Shown here: in pieces, positions 7,943 to 16,365 of the stretch
Layout of the letters: each line of letters begins with the position of its first letter
Numbering within the stretch: the first letter of the stretch is position 1
DNA from: Trueperaceae bacterium
GTDB taxonomy: Bacteria > Deinococcota > Deinococci > Deinococcales > Trueperaceae
Direction: 5' to 3'
NCBI GenBank assembly: GCA_036381595.1
Contig: DASVCN010000023.1
Location: forward strand, 1-64,000
DNA: 64,000 bases
Translations under genes and position numbers: made by a program
The notes under the pieces: model-generated
Seen by the model: only the letters and a program-made list of their open reading frames with translations
Told to the model about the DNA's origin: nothing
The model's database searches: none

Positions 7943-8794
7943 ATGGACGAGATTCTCGACAACCTGCGCCAGCTGGAGCGGAAGCTCGGTGGGACGCTAG
8001 GTCTCTACGCCACGCCTCTGCTCACAGTGCCGGGACGACCGGACGGGGACGTCCTTCGGTACAACGAGTCCGAGCGGTTCCCCGCCGCCAGCACCATCAA
8101 GGTCTTCGTCCTGCTCACCCTGCTCGAGCAGGTGGACAAGGACGAGGCATCGCTCGACGAGGAGGTGACCCTCACCGAGGCGGATCAGGTGACCGGGTCG
8201 GGGGTGCTCAAGTCGCTTTCGGCCGGCCGCGCTTACACTCTCCTCGACCTCGCCACGCTCATGATCATCGTGAGCGACAACACCGCCACGAACCTCGTGA
8301 TCGATCGGGTTGGCGTGGGCGAGGTGAACGACACCTGCCGGCGACACGGTTGGAACGGGACCGAGCTAGCGGGCAAGCTGCAGACGGGGGCCGGCCACAC
8401 GAGGAGTTCAATGACCTGCCCGCGCGACCTGGCCGACTACTTCGTTCGCCTCTGGCGTGGCGACCTGTTGCCCCCTCGGCTCACGGCGGTCGCCCAGGCG
8501 ATCTTCCGCAAGCAGCAGCTCACCGACCAGTTGGGCCGGGAGCTCGACTTCGACTCGTACAGCACCGAGACCGGTGAGTCCCGGCTGACCATCGCCTCGA
8601 AGAGCGGGTCGCTGCGGGGCGTGCGCAACGACGCCGGAGTGATCGAGGCAGCCGATTCCGCCTACGTCGTGGCGATCATGACGAAGGGTTGCCCGGACGA
8701 GAGGTTCCACCCCGACAACCTGGGCAGCCGGATCGTCAGCTCGGTCTCGAGGCTCGTCTTCGACCGTTACGCTCGCAGCCTCTCGGCTGGGTAG
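7943..8794 (+). CDS. Cytosolic class A beta-lactamase-like serine hydrolase
   Basis: 283-residue penicillin-recognising serine hydrolase. All three active-site motifs are seen: S50-T-I-K53 (SxxK), S111-D-N113 (SDN) and K220-S-G222 (KTG equivalent). There is no signal peptide, unlike true secreted beta-lactamases, so it is probably a cytosolic or non-classically located esterase/amidase. Convergent with the GntR gene 20 bases downstream. Beta-lactam hydrolysis is possible but not shown by the sequence. Confidence 0.85.
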   Translation: MDEILDNLRQLERKLGGTLGLYATPLLTVPGRPDGDVLRYNESERFPAASTIKVFVLLTLLEQVDKDEASLDEEVTLTEADQVTGSGVLKSLSAGRAYTLLDLATLMIIVSDNTATNLVIDRVGVGEVNDTCRRHGWNGTELAGKLQTGAGHTRSSMTCPRDLADYFVRLWRGDLLPPRLTAVAQAIFRKQQLTDQLGRELDFDSYSTETGESRLTIASKSGSLRGVRNDAGVIEAADSAYVVAIMTKGCPDERFHPDNLGSRIVSSVSRLVFDRYARSLSAG

Positions 8795-8814
8795 TCGTTC
8801 GCCGCGATCTCTGC

Positions 8815-9579
8815 TCAGCCGCCATCCTCGCCCGCCGGCGACGCCCGCAGGTCGAGCGCCATCCGGTAGCGATCGCCTCGGTAGGCGCTGCGGACGTACT
8901 CGAACGCGACCCCGTCGCCGTCAAAGGTGGTCCGCTCCAGTGCCAGGACCGGAGTTCCGGGCTCCAACTCCAGGAGTCGCTGCTCGGTGGGCGTCGACAG
9001 CCGCGACGCGACCGTCTGCCTGGCCCGGTGCGGGCGGATGCCGAACTGCTCGTCGATCGTCCGGTAGAGGGAGCCGAGCGCCTCGAGGCGCTCGGTCGAG
9101 AGATCGGCGAGCCGAGGCGGGAGGTGGGCGACCTGCAGCGCCAGCGGCATCTCGTGGGCGGTGCGAACCCGGGTGATGCGCAGGACCGGTTCGCCGGCTT
9201 CGATCCCCAGGGAAATCGCCGCGGGCCCGTCGGCGGGAGTGGTCGTCACCTCGAGCGTCCGTCCGCCCGGCCGGAACCCCAGCTGGCTCGCCTCGTCGCT
9301 GAACCCGGCGAGCCGGTCGATCGTCTGCTCCACCGGTTGCGCGCGCACGTAGGTGCCGGAACCCTGCCGCTGCTCGAGCAGACCCGCCGCCACGAGCTCC
9401 TCGAACGCCCGGCGGACGGTCATGCGCGAAAGTTCAAGCTGCTCGGCGAGCTCCCGCTCCGAGGGCAAGGCCGTGCCCGGCGCCAGTTTGCCGCTCGCTA
9501 TCGCCCGGCTCAGCTGGATCTGCAACTGGATGTAAGCGGGGCTGGGGAGGCGTTTGTCGACGGTGATGAATGAAGGCAT
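8815..9579 (-). CDS. GntR family (HutC/UTRA) transcriptional regulator
   Basis: 254-residue repressor with an N-terminal winged helix (residues about 10-75; LPSERELAEQLELSRMTVRRAFEELVAAGLLEQRQGSGTYV pattern) and a C-terminal UTRA ligand domain (about 95-245) that binds sugar phosphates or similar small molecules. Divergent from the sugar kinase and near a sugar ABC operon, so the ligand may be an amino-sugar phosphate, as for NagR and DasR. Two GTACCA direct repeats 11 bases apart in the divergent gap are candidate binding sites. Confidence 0.88.
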   Translation of the reverse strand: MPSFITVDKRLPSPAYIQLQIQLSRAIASGKLAPGTALPSERELAEQLELSRMTVRRAFEELVAAGLLEQRQGSGTYVRAQPVEQTIDRLAGFSDEASQLGFRPGGRTLEVTTTPADGPAAISLGIEAGEPVLRITRVRTAHEMPLALQVAHLPPRLADLSTERLEALGSLYRTIDEQFGIRPHRARQTVASRLSTPTEQRLLELEPGTPVLALERTTFDGDGVAFEYVRSAYRGDRYRMALDLRASPAGEDGG

Positions 9580-9621
9580 GTTCCACCGCCTCCTCTCTGT
9601 CTGGCTATGATCGTGCTTACC

Positions 9622-9645
9622 GCATGTACCATTACCGTACCAGAG
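9622..9645. promoter_or_regulatory. Candidate operator: GTACCA direct repeats one helical turn apart
   Basis: GTACCA occurs at 9626-9631 and 9637-9642, 11 bases apart and thus on one DNA face, between the divergent gntR and kinase genes. Read on the minus strand it contains TAATGGTACAT, nearly the same as TAGTGGTACAT in the promoter of the sugar ABC operon at about 11968. It may be an operator, or the TGGTACAT may be only an extended -10 element. Confidence 0.4.
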
Positions 9646-9736
9646 GGCCAGTTGCGTGTTGGTTGCGGAACGGTCGCGAGTCGGGCCGGGTGGACCACTT
9701 CACGTGGACTGAACGCCGAACGGAGACGGTATTAGC

Positions 9737-10663
9737 GTGATCGGACTGGGCATCGACGCAGGGGGAACCGGCATCAGATGGCTCCTCAGCGACGGAGGGG
9801 CTGAGGTCGCCCGCGGAGAGCTGCCGGCGGCCGGCGGGCACGTCATGGACGCCGCCGCTCTCGGGTCGGTGCGCGAGACGCTGGGCGCGCTGTCCGGAGA
9901 GGTCCTCGCGGTATCGAAGCCGGACGCTGTCGTGGCCGGCTTCACCGGCTTCCACCCCGGCGCCCCGGTGGCTGACGACCTGCGCCGCTGCATTGCCGCG
10001 GCGCTCGGCGTGGCGGAGGAGAAGGTGGGCCTCTGCAACGACATGCGCATCGCCTACGCCGCTGCCTTCCGGCCGGCAGAGGGCGTCCTCGTCTACGGTG
10101 GGACGGGGAGTATCGCCTATCACCTCACGGCTTCTGGCGAGGTGCTGCGAAGTGGCGGCCACGGCTATCTCATAGATGACGCCGGCGGAGGCTTCTGGAT
10201 CGGCCGGCAGGGGCTCAAGAGAGTGCTCAGATGGCGCGACGAGGAGCCGCTGGGTCGCGTGGCCGATCGGCCACTGGCGGAGGAGATCTACCTGGACCTG
10301 CGCGGCGAAAGCTGGGAGGAGGTCGTCAGGGAGGTATACGGAGGCGGTCGCAGCCGAGTCGCAGCCCTAGCCCCCGCGGTCGCTCGGGCCGCCCAGCGGG
10401 GCGACGCCGCGGCCCGGGAGATCCTCGAGCTGGCGGGGGTCGAACTCGCTCGGCTGGCGGTGCTCGTGGCGCGGAGGCTCGACCGGCAGGTACCGGTCGC
10501 CTTCATGGGCGGCGTCGCCAGACTCAGCCCGATCGTCGCTGAGAGCTTGCGCCGGGAGTTGCCCGAGGGGATGGAGCTTAAGCGGGTGACGCGGGAGCCG
10601 GTCGAAGGCGCGGCTGTGCTGGCGCTCGAGTTGGCCAGCGGCGAACTCGAGAAGCTGGGGTAG
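9737..10663 (+). CDS. BadF/BadG/BcrA/BcrD-type ATPase, N-acetylglucosamine kinase-like
   Basis: 308-residue actin-fold sugar kinase of the eukaryotic-type GlcNAc kinase group. Phosphate-1 motif GIDAGGTGIRW lies at the N terminus, CNDMRIAYAAAF and the adenosine/phosphate-2 YGGTGSIAYHL in the middle, and VAFMGGVARLSPIV near the end. It would phosphorylate an amino sugar (GlcNAc, GlcN or MurNAc) in the cytosol. GTG start at 9737 with GGAG eleven bases upstream. Divergent from gntR and convergent with the class C hydrolase; the locus fits amino-sugar or wall-sugar use. Confidence 0.82.
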   Translation: MIGLGIDAGGTGIRWLLSDGGAEVARGELPAAGGHVMDAAALGSVRETLGALSGEVLAVSKPDAVVAGFTGFHPGAPVADDLRRCIAAALGVAEEKVGLCNDMRIAYAAAFRPAEGVLVYGGTGSIAYHLTASGEVLRSGGHGYLIDDAGGGFWIGRQGLKRVLRWRDEEPLGRVADRPLAEEIYLDLRGESWEEVVREVYGGGRSRVAALAPAVARAAQRGDAAAREILELAGVELARLAVLVARRLDRQVPVAFMGGVARLSPIVAESLRRELPEGMELKRVTREPVEGAAVLALELASGELEKLG

Positions 10664-10673
10664 CGGGCGTCGG

Positions 10674-11921
10674 CTAGCTCGCGACCGCGCGCGCGACGGC
10701 CTCGTGGAACCGGCGGCGCAGCCGGTGGATCCGCGCCCCGTCGTCCCTCTGCGGGTGGACCCGGTTGGTCAGGAGCACCGCGAACCAGCCCTGCACCGGG
10801 TCGCACCAGAGGCTGGTGCCGGTGAAGCCGGTGTGGCCGAAGGCGCCGCTGCTGGCGAGGGGACCCACGCTCGAGTTCTCTCCCGCGAGCTGCCAGCCCA
10901 AACCCCGCCGCACGCCGTTCTGCTCCAGCTGTTCGCTCACGGCTTCGTTCAGGAGGCGCTCGGGCCCGAGGCGCTCGTCCAACCGCAGCCAGGCGAGGGC
11001 GTACTTCGCCAGGTCCTCGGCCGTCCCGAAGAGACCGGCGTGCCCGCACACGCCGCCCAGCGCGAAGGCGTTCTCGTCGTGCACCTCGCCCTGCATCACC
11101 CGGCCGCGCCACGGACAGTTCTCGGTCGCGGCCACCTGCCGGCCCACAACCGGCCCGAAGCCGGTATCGACCATGCCGAGGGGCCGGAACACCCGCTCGG
11201 AGGCGAACTCTTCCAGGCCCTGCCCGCTCACCTCCTCGACCACCGCGCCCAGGGTGATGAAGCCGAGGTCGCTGTAGACGTACTTGCCGGGTTCGAGCTC
11301 GAGCGTGTCGCCGAGTATAAGGCTCAGGGCATTGGCAACCGTGCCGACCTCCCGGTAGAGGGGCAGCGACGCCGGCAGACCGGACGAGTGGCTCAGCAGG
11401 CTCCGCAGGCTAAGCCGGGCCGCAGCCCCCTGAGCGAACGGGAAGAAGTCGCCGGTCCGGTCCTCGAGCGAGATCCGCCCGTCACTCAGCAGCGCGAGGA
11501 TCGAGGGGAGGGTAGCGACGACCTTGGTGAGCGAGGCCAGGTCGAAGAGGGTCTGGGCGTGCATCTCCTCTGGGACCTCGGCGCCAGGCGTGGGAGCCGG
11601 CTGCTGGGCGTGGAGCTCGGGGCGATGCATCTGTGCAGGCGACCGCACGCGGCGCACCTCCGCCTGCGCCCCAGCTCGCTGCACCTCCGCCTGCGCCACT
11701 TCTCGCTGCACCTCCGCCTGCGCCCCCGCTCGCTGCACCTCCGCCCGCCGCTTCTCTGACTTCGCGGAGGCCTCTCTGCCGGCACCGGCCAAACGCGCGA
11801 AGCCGTGGGCGCCGATGCTCGAGGTCCCCTCCCTGGTCCCGTAGACGGCAACCGCGCCCGGGACCTCCCTCGCTTCGACGGCGGCCGCCACGACGGCCTG
11901 AGGATCCTCCGCGACTCGCAT
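10674..11921 (-). CDS. Class C beta-lactamase-like serine hydrolase with repeat insertion
   Basis: 415-residue penicillin-binding-protein-like hydrolase. Active-site serine in S130-L-T-K133; the YxN position reads YSD, and the third motif is HTG in FGHTGFTG, as in EstB and AmpH-like members. No signal peptide. Residues about 51-110 form an inserted low-complexity region of nine-residue repeats (AEVQRAGAQ) between the first strands and the SxxK helix. Likely an esterase or peptidase; in a sugar-recycling setting it could act on wall fragments, but that is inference. It ends 11 bases from the kinase stop. Confidence 0.82.
   Translation of the reverse strand: MRVAEDPQAVVAAAVEAREVPGAVAVYGTREGTSSIGAHGFARLAGAGREASAKSEKRRAEVQRAGAQAEVQREVAQAEVQRAGAQAEVRRVRSPAQMHRPELHAQQPAPTPGAEVPEEMHAQTLFDLASLTKVVATLPSILALLSDGRISLEDRTGDFFPFAQGAAARLSLRSLLSHSSGLPASLPLYREVGTVANALSLILGDTLELEPGKYVYSDLGFITLGAVVEEVSGQGLEEFASERVFRPLGMVDTGFGPVVGRQVAATENCPWRGRVMQGEVHDENAFALGGVCGHAGLFGTAEDLAKYALAWLRLDERLGPERLLNEAVSEQLEQNGVRRGLGWQLAGENSSVGPLASSGAFGHTGFTGTSLWCDPVQGWFAVLLTNRVHPQRDDGARIHRLRRRFHEAVARAVAS
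11653..11757. repeat. 27-bp in-frame tandem repeat in the class C hydrolase gene
   Basis: GCACCTCCGCCTGCGCC recurs at 11653, 11680, 11707 and (diverged) 11734, a strict 27-base period, giving nine-residue protein repeats on the minus strand. Unit length keeps the frame. Confidence 0.8.
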
Positions 11922-11950
11922 GCCGCGAGGCTAGCAGGTGGGGAGCGCGG

Positions 11951-11979
11951 TTGCCAGGGTGGCCTACTAGTGGTACATT
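11951..11979 (+). promoter_or_regulatory. Promoter of the sugar ABC operon
   Basis: A -35 box TTGCCA (11951-11956), a 17-base spacer and TACATT (11974-11979) preceded by TGG give a good promoter with an extended -10. Transcription would start near 11986, leaving a leader of about 28 bases. AGTG/CACT at 11969-11972 and 11981-11984 flank the -10 as a short inverted repeat. The TAGTGGTACAT string resembles one upstream of gntR. Confidence 0.65.
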
Positions 11980-12013
11980 GCACTCCACGACACTTTCCCA
12001 CAGGGAGGCAAGG

Positions 12014-13384
12014 ATGAGGAACAGGTTCGTCGTATACCTGCTCGTGGCGGCAGCGGCCCTAACCGGGCTGCCGGCGGTCGCGCAACAGAACGCCGAGGAG
12101 ATGACCCTCACATGGTGGATCAACCCTTGGCGGATCCGCCCACCGGGCTTCCCGGCAGGGGAGACGCCCACGGGCGAGGAGTTCGCCCGCTACATCAGCG
12201 AGGAGTTCGAGAAGCTCCACCCCAACGTCAACGTCGAGTACGAGATCGTCCCCAACCAGGGGTTCGGCGAGAAGGTCGCCACCGCGATCTTCGCCGGCAA
12301 CGCTCCCGACGTCCTCAAGGACCTGCAGTGGGACCCCGACTGGGTGCGTCAGGGGCTGCTCGCGCCGATCGATGAGTACCTCACCGAAGAGGACCGCGAG
12401 GACTTCATCGACTACACCCTCGAAGAGGGGCTGATCGACGGCAAGCACTACATCTGGCCTTGGAACAACTCCAACAACGGCATGGGCTCCACCCTGCTCC
12501 TCAACCCCGAGATCTTCGAGGAGCGCGGCGTCGAGATGCCCGAGCTCCCCTACCGCGAGTGGACGATCGAGGAGTTCCTCGACAAGGCTCAGCAACTGAC
12601 CTTCGACCGTGACGGCGACGGCACCACCGACGTCTACGCGATCACCCTCGCCGCCCAGGACACCGAGAACATGCTCGCCTGGCTGCACCGCTTCGGCGCG
12701 CGCCTCATCAACGAGGAGGGCACCGAGTTCGTGCTCAACTCGCCCGAGGGCGTAGAGGGCCTGCAGCTCATGGTCGACATGATCTACGAGTACGAGATCG
12801 CTCCTCGCGGGGCGGAGGGCTTGGGCGTCTACGACACCATCAACAACCTCCACCAGGGCCGGGCCGCGATGGGTTACGGCGGCATCTACGAGATCGGCCG
12901 GATCGCCCGCTACATCAACAGCGGCGAACTGGAGGAACCGATCAAGGTGGTCATCGCTCCCTACCCGCACGATCCCGAGGTGGGCCCGGTCGCCTACCGC
13001 ACCTCCGGCGGCTTCCTGGTCTTCCAGCAGGACGATCCCGAGCGGCAGCGGATGGCGATGGAGCTGGCACGCTTCATCACCAACAAGGAGAACATCGCCC
13101 TCCTCGAGGACCTGCTCTACATCACCGCCCGCAAGTCGGTGAACGACCAGCTCAGCTTCGAGCGCACTCAGGCGTACACCGAGAACATCCAGCAGCAGGT
13201 CGAAGTGTACGAGAACGCCATCTCCTACGGGATCCCCTACTACGGCCCGTCCTCGATCGACGTCTCGCCGGCCCTCGACTTCCTGACGGCGGCCCTGCAG
13301 GCGGCCTTCACCCGCCAGCTCACTCCGCAGGAAGCGCTCGATCAGTTCGTCGAGCAAGCCAACCGCGTAGTCTTCGGAAACTAA
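12014..13384 (+). CDS. Sugar ABC transporter substrate-binding protein
   Basis: 456-residue extracytoplasmic binding protein of the family 1 (MalE-like) class. A signal peptide is clear: RNRFVVYLLVAAAALTG then AVAQQ, so signal peptidase I cleavage after about residue 22; there is no lipobox. The body has the typical WW...FEKLHPNVNVEYE start, NAPDVL hinge and FLDKAQQLTFDRDGDGTTD calcium-like loop. The ATG at 12014 follows GGGAGG with five-base spacing. First gene of an operon with two permeases; no ATPase gene here, so a shared ATPase is likely. Confidence 0.92.
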   Translation: MRNRFVVYLLVAAAALTGLPAVAQQNAEEMTLTWWINPWRIRPPGFPAGETPTGEEFARYISEEFEKLHPNVNVEYEIVPNQGFGEKVATAIFAGNAPDVLKDLQWDPDWVRQGLLAPIDEYLTEEDREDFIDYTLEEGLIDGKHYIWPWNNSNNGMGSTLLLNPEIFEERGVEMPELPYREWTIEEFLDKAQQLTFDRDGDGTTDVYAITLAAQDTENMLAWLHRFGARLINEEGTEFVLNSPEGVEGLQLMVDMIYEYEIAPRGAEGLGVYDTINNLHQGRAAMGYGGIYEIGRIARYINSGELEEPIKVVIAPYPHDPEVGPVAYRTSGGFLVFQQDDPERQRMAMELARFITNKENIALLEDLLYITARKSVNDQLSFERTQAYTENIQQQVEVYENAISYGIPYYGPSSIDVSPALDFLTAALQAAFTRQLTPQEALDQFVEQANRVVFGN

Positions 13385-13387
13385 TCG

Positions 13388-14308
13388 TTGCAGAGCACGA
13401 TCTCAACGACTAACCGGAGCCCCATCCAACGGAGGGTGGGGCTCTGGTTGCGGCAGAGCATGTGGGGCTACCTGTTCGTTCTGCCCCACACCGCCCTGTT
13501 CGCGATCTTCTTCCTGCTCCCGGTGGCGGGGGCTCTGCTGCTGGCGTTCCTCGAGTACCGGCCCAACGAAGTGACCTTCGTTGGCCTGGAGAACTTCCGC
13601 CGCGCCCTGACCGACCCGCTGATGGGTATCGCGCTGCGCAACACCGCGATGTTCACGGCCGCCGTCGTCGTGCTGTGGCTGGGCAAGGCTCTGCTGATCG
13701 CCTATCTGATCGACCCGCTCTCGCCTGGGATGCAGGTCTTCTACAAGTCGGCCTTCTATCTTCCTTCGGTCACCTCGAGCGTGATCATCTCGCTCATCTG
13801 GCTCTGGATATTCAATCCAACGTTCGGTCTGCTCAACGCCCTCGTGGTGGGCCTGGGCTTCGACCCGGTCTCCTGGCTGGGCAATACCCGCACGGCGTTG
13901 CCGGCGCTCATCGGCATGCAGGTGATCATGGGCGGAGGATCCAGCATCGTGCTGCTCTCTGCCGCGCTGGCCCGGATCCCCCGCGACTACTACGAGGTCG
14001 CGCTCATCGACGGCGCCTCCAGGGGTACGGTCTTCCGCCAGGTGGTCATCCCGCTGATCAGGCCGACTCTGCTCTATCTGGTCGTGACCGGCACCATCAA
14101 CACCTTCCAGGTCTTCGACAGCATCTACATCATGACCCAGGGCGGACCGCGCTTCTCCACCATGACCGTCGTCTACCTGATCTACCAGACGGCGTTCCGT
14201 GAGTTCCAACTTGGCTTGGCATCTGCCCAGGCGATCGTCCTGTTCCTGATCACCTTCGTCCTCGCCGCACTGCAGTTCAAGTGGCTGGGGCAGAACGTGG
14301 AGTACTGA
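13388..14308 (+). CDS. Sugar ABC transporter permease (MalF-type)
   Basis: 306-residue inner-membrane permease with six predicted helices. The EAA loop that contacts the ATPase is present as YYEVALIDGASRGTVFRQVVIPLIRP around residues 200-225. The TTG at 13388, three bases after the preceding stop, has no obvious ribosome-binding site; a GTG at 13436 is an alternative, preceded too closely by GGAGG. Partners are the binding protein and the following permease. Confidence 0.9.
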   Translation: MQSTISTTNRSPIQRRVGLWLRQSMWGYLFVLPHTALFAIFFLLPVAGALLLAFLEYRPNEVTFVGLENFRRALTDPLMGIALRNTAMFTAAVVVLWLGKALLIAYLIDPLSPGMQVFYKSAFYLPSVTSSVIISLIWLWIFNPTFGLLNALVVGLGFDPVSWLGNTRTALPALIGMQVIMGGGSSIVLLSAALARIPRDYYEVALIDGASRGTVFRQVVIPLIRPTLLYLVVTGTINTFQVFDSIYIMTQGGPRFSTMTVVYLIYQTAFREFQLGLASAQAIVLFLITFVLAALQFKWLGQNVEY

Positions 14309-15177
14309 TGCTTTCGTGGATGCGCTCCTCGATAGTCAATCCCGAGCACCCGTTGCGGCCCGGGCCCTGGGGAACCGTCCTGGTGCTGCTCATCCTGGGG
14401 GTCCTCGGCTTCCTGGCCCTGATCCCGCTCTACTGGATGTTCGTCACCTCACTGACTCCGTCGGTGCTCACGATGGAGTTCCCGCCCGACCTGTTCCCCA
14501 AGCAGCCGAGCCTCGACAACTTCAGGTCGATCCTCGAGCGCCCGAACTTCCGCTGGTGGGTCCTCAACTCGACCATCATGGCGGTGACCATCACGGCGAT
14601 GACGCTGGTGCTCGCCTCCACCGCCGGCTACGCCTTCGGCAAACTCCGCTTCGCCGGTTCTCGTCCCCTCTTCTGGACCCACATCCTCGCCATGATGCTG
14701 CCGTTCGAGGCGATCCTCGTCCCGCTCTTCATCATCGTCGTGCGGATGGGCATGGTCGACACCTACTGGGGACTCATCGTCCCTCTGCTGGCCAACCCGT
14801 TCAGCGTGTTCCTGATGAAGCAGTTCATCCAGACCCTGCCCACCGAGCTGCTCGATTCGGCCCGCATCGACGGCGCCAGCGAGGTCCAGGTGTTCTGGCA
14901 CGTGGTGCTCCCGCTGGTCCGGCCCGGCCTGGCGTTCCTGGGGATCATCACCTTCGTCGCCCAGTGGAACAGCTTCGTGTGGCCACTGGTGGTGACCAAC
15001 TCGAGCGAGATGCGAACGCTCCAGGTGGGCCTGGTGCTGCTGCGCGAGGAGGTTCCGCTCTTCTACGGCATGCACATGGCCGGCGCCGTGCTCGCTGCGA
15101 TTCCGGTGGTGCTGGTGTTCTTCGCCTTCCAGCGCTACTTCCTGAGGGGAGTGACGGTGGGGGCGTTGAAGGGTTGA
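14308..15177 (+). CDS. Sugar ABC transporter permease (MalG-type)
   Basis: 289-residue permease with six helices and the EAA loop ELLDSARIDGASEVQVFWHV. The ATG at 14308 shares one base with the stop of the first permease (TGATG), and GGAG lies five bases upstream, so translation is coupled. Together the two permeases form the channel; the cytosolic ATPase must come from elsewhere in the genome. Confidence 0.92.
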   Translation: MLSWMRSSIVNPEHPLRPGPWGTVLVLLILGVLGFLALIPLYWMFVTSLTPSVLTMEFPPDLFPKQPSLDNFRSILERPNFRWWVLNSTIMAVTITAMTLVLASTAGYAFGKLRFAGSRPLFWTHILAMMLPFEAILVPLFIIVVRMGMVDTYWGLIVPLLANPFSVFLMKQFIQTLPTELLDSARIDGASEVQVFWHVVLPLVRPGLAFLGIITFVAQWNSFVWPLVVTNSSEMRTLQVGLVLLREEVPLFYGMHMAGAVLAAIPVVLVFFAFQRYFLRGVTVGALKG

Positions 15178-15213
15178 GGCTTGTCGTGGCGCGCTTCGGA
15201 GGGGCGACCGTCA

Positions 15214-16077
15214 GTGGGCACTAGGTCCGCGGAACAGTCGCCTAGCTCGGCCCGTTCTGGAGAGGGCCAGAGGCAGACGATCAGCCTCGACCTCGACGGG
15301 GTCATAATCCAGAACCCGTTCTACAAGGGGGTGCTGCCGCGGATCCGGGCTCACTTGCGGGAGGCGCCCGGGCTGTCCGGGCTGGAGCCTGAGGAGGCTT
15401 TGCGGCGGATCAACGACGCGATCTCCGAGGAGTGGAAGGCGCGGATGGCCCGCGGCGAGTTCGTCTCGGCCTATGACTGGGATTCCATCTACGGTGCGGT
15501 CGCTCTTTCTCTGGGCGCCGCTCCGGTTCCCGACGTCGCCGGCATCGTAGAGGAGTGCTGCGGCCAGGAGGGGATGATCGCCCTCCTGCCCGGCGCGCGC
15601 GAAGGGCTGGAGGCGCTGCGGGACGCGGGCTTCCGGTTAGCCGCAGCCACCAACGGCTACCACCCCTATCAGTGGCCGGTACTGGAGGCCCTAGGCATCG
15701 CCGAGCTGTTCGATACGGTCCTTTCGCCGGACCGGGTCGGCTTCGCCAAACCAGACGCCCGGTTCTTCGCGGGCGTTCCCGGGCTGGTGGCGCATGTGGG
15801 TGACACGTTGGAGCACGACGTGCTTGGCGCGAGGCGGGCGGGAGTGGTTTCCGTGTGGCTGGCTGCCGAGCTGCCCGAGTCGTTGAGGGCGGTGCCGTTG
15901 GACGAGCGTGTGGGTCGGCCGGAGTTCGAGCCGTTCCTCGAGGAGTCGCTGGAGAAAGCGCTCTACCGGCATTTCCATGGCGACGCTCGAGCCGAGGAGT
16001 ATCGGCCGGATTATGTGGTTTGGGGGGCGGGGGAGTTCGTACGCTTGGCGGAGGTGCTGTTAGCGAGGTGCGGCTGA
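15214..16077 (+). CDS. HAD superfamily hydrolase
   Basis: 287-residue haloacid-dehalogenase fold phosphatase. Motif I is slightly unusual, SLDLDGVI (DxDG), motif II lies around AAATNGYH, the lysine is in FAKPDARFF and motif III is VAHVGDTLEHDVLGARRAG. Probable sugar or nucleotide phosphatase. The GTG at 15214 is preferred because GGAGGGG ends nine bases before it; a TTG at 15181 would add residues without homology. 36 bases after the permease, so probably the last gene of the operon. Confidence 0.82.
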   Translation: MGTRSAEQSPSSARSGEGQRQTISLDLDGVIIQNPFYKGVLPRIRAHLREAPGLSGLEPEEALRRINDAISEEWKARMARGEFVSAYDWDSIYGAVALSLGAAPVPDVAGIVEECCGQEGMIALLPGAREGLEALRDAGFRLAAATNGYHPYQWPVLEALGIAELFDTVLSPDRVGFAKPDARFFAGVPGLVAHVGDTLEHDVLGARRAGVVSVWLAAELPESLRAVPLDERVGRPEFEPFLEESLEKALYRHFHGDARAEEYRPDYVVWGAGEFVRLAEVLLARCG

Positions 16078-16158
16078 GTAGTAAAGCAGTCCGACGGGCC
16101 ATTCGGCACGTCGAAGACATCGCGAAAAGGTGTCAGCCGTTCGGAAACCGATATGTAT

Positions 16159-16196
16159 CGTGCCGGCGACGGAGGATGACTCCCGTCGCCGGCACG
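16159..16196. terminator. Perfect 14-bp stem hairpin after the HAD gene
   Basis: CGTGCCGGCGACGG (16159-16172) and its exact complement CCGTCGCCGGCACG (16183-16196) flank a ten-base loop. It lies 80 bases after the last gene of the sugar operon. The following CTGTCTTCTC is only partly T-rich, so termination is likely but not certain. Confidence 0.6.
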
Positions 16197-16365
16197 CTGT
16201 CTTCTCAAGTCGACGTCGCCTATGAGAGTCCTACAATGCCGATCAGGGAGAAATGTACCTCCATTCGACATCGGCGGGAGGCCTATCGCTACTGAAGGTA
16301 AGGGCCTGGGTCGTCGAGCCGAGTCCGGTTTGACTGGATGTCGCGGCCTGCCACCCCGCGACGAT

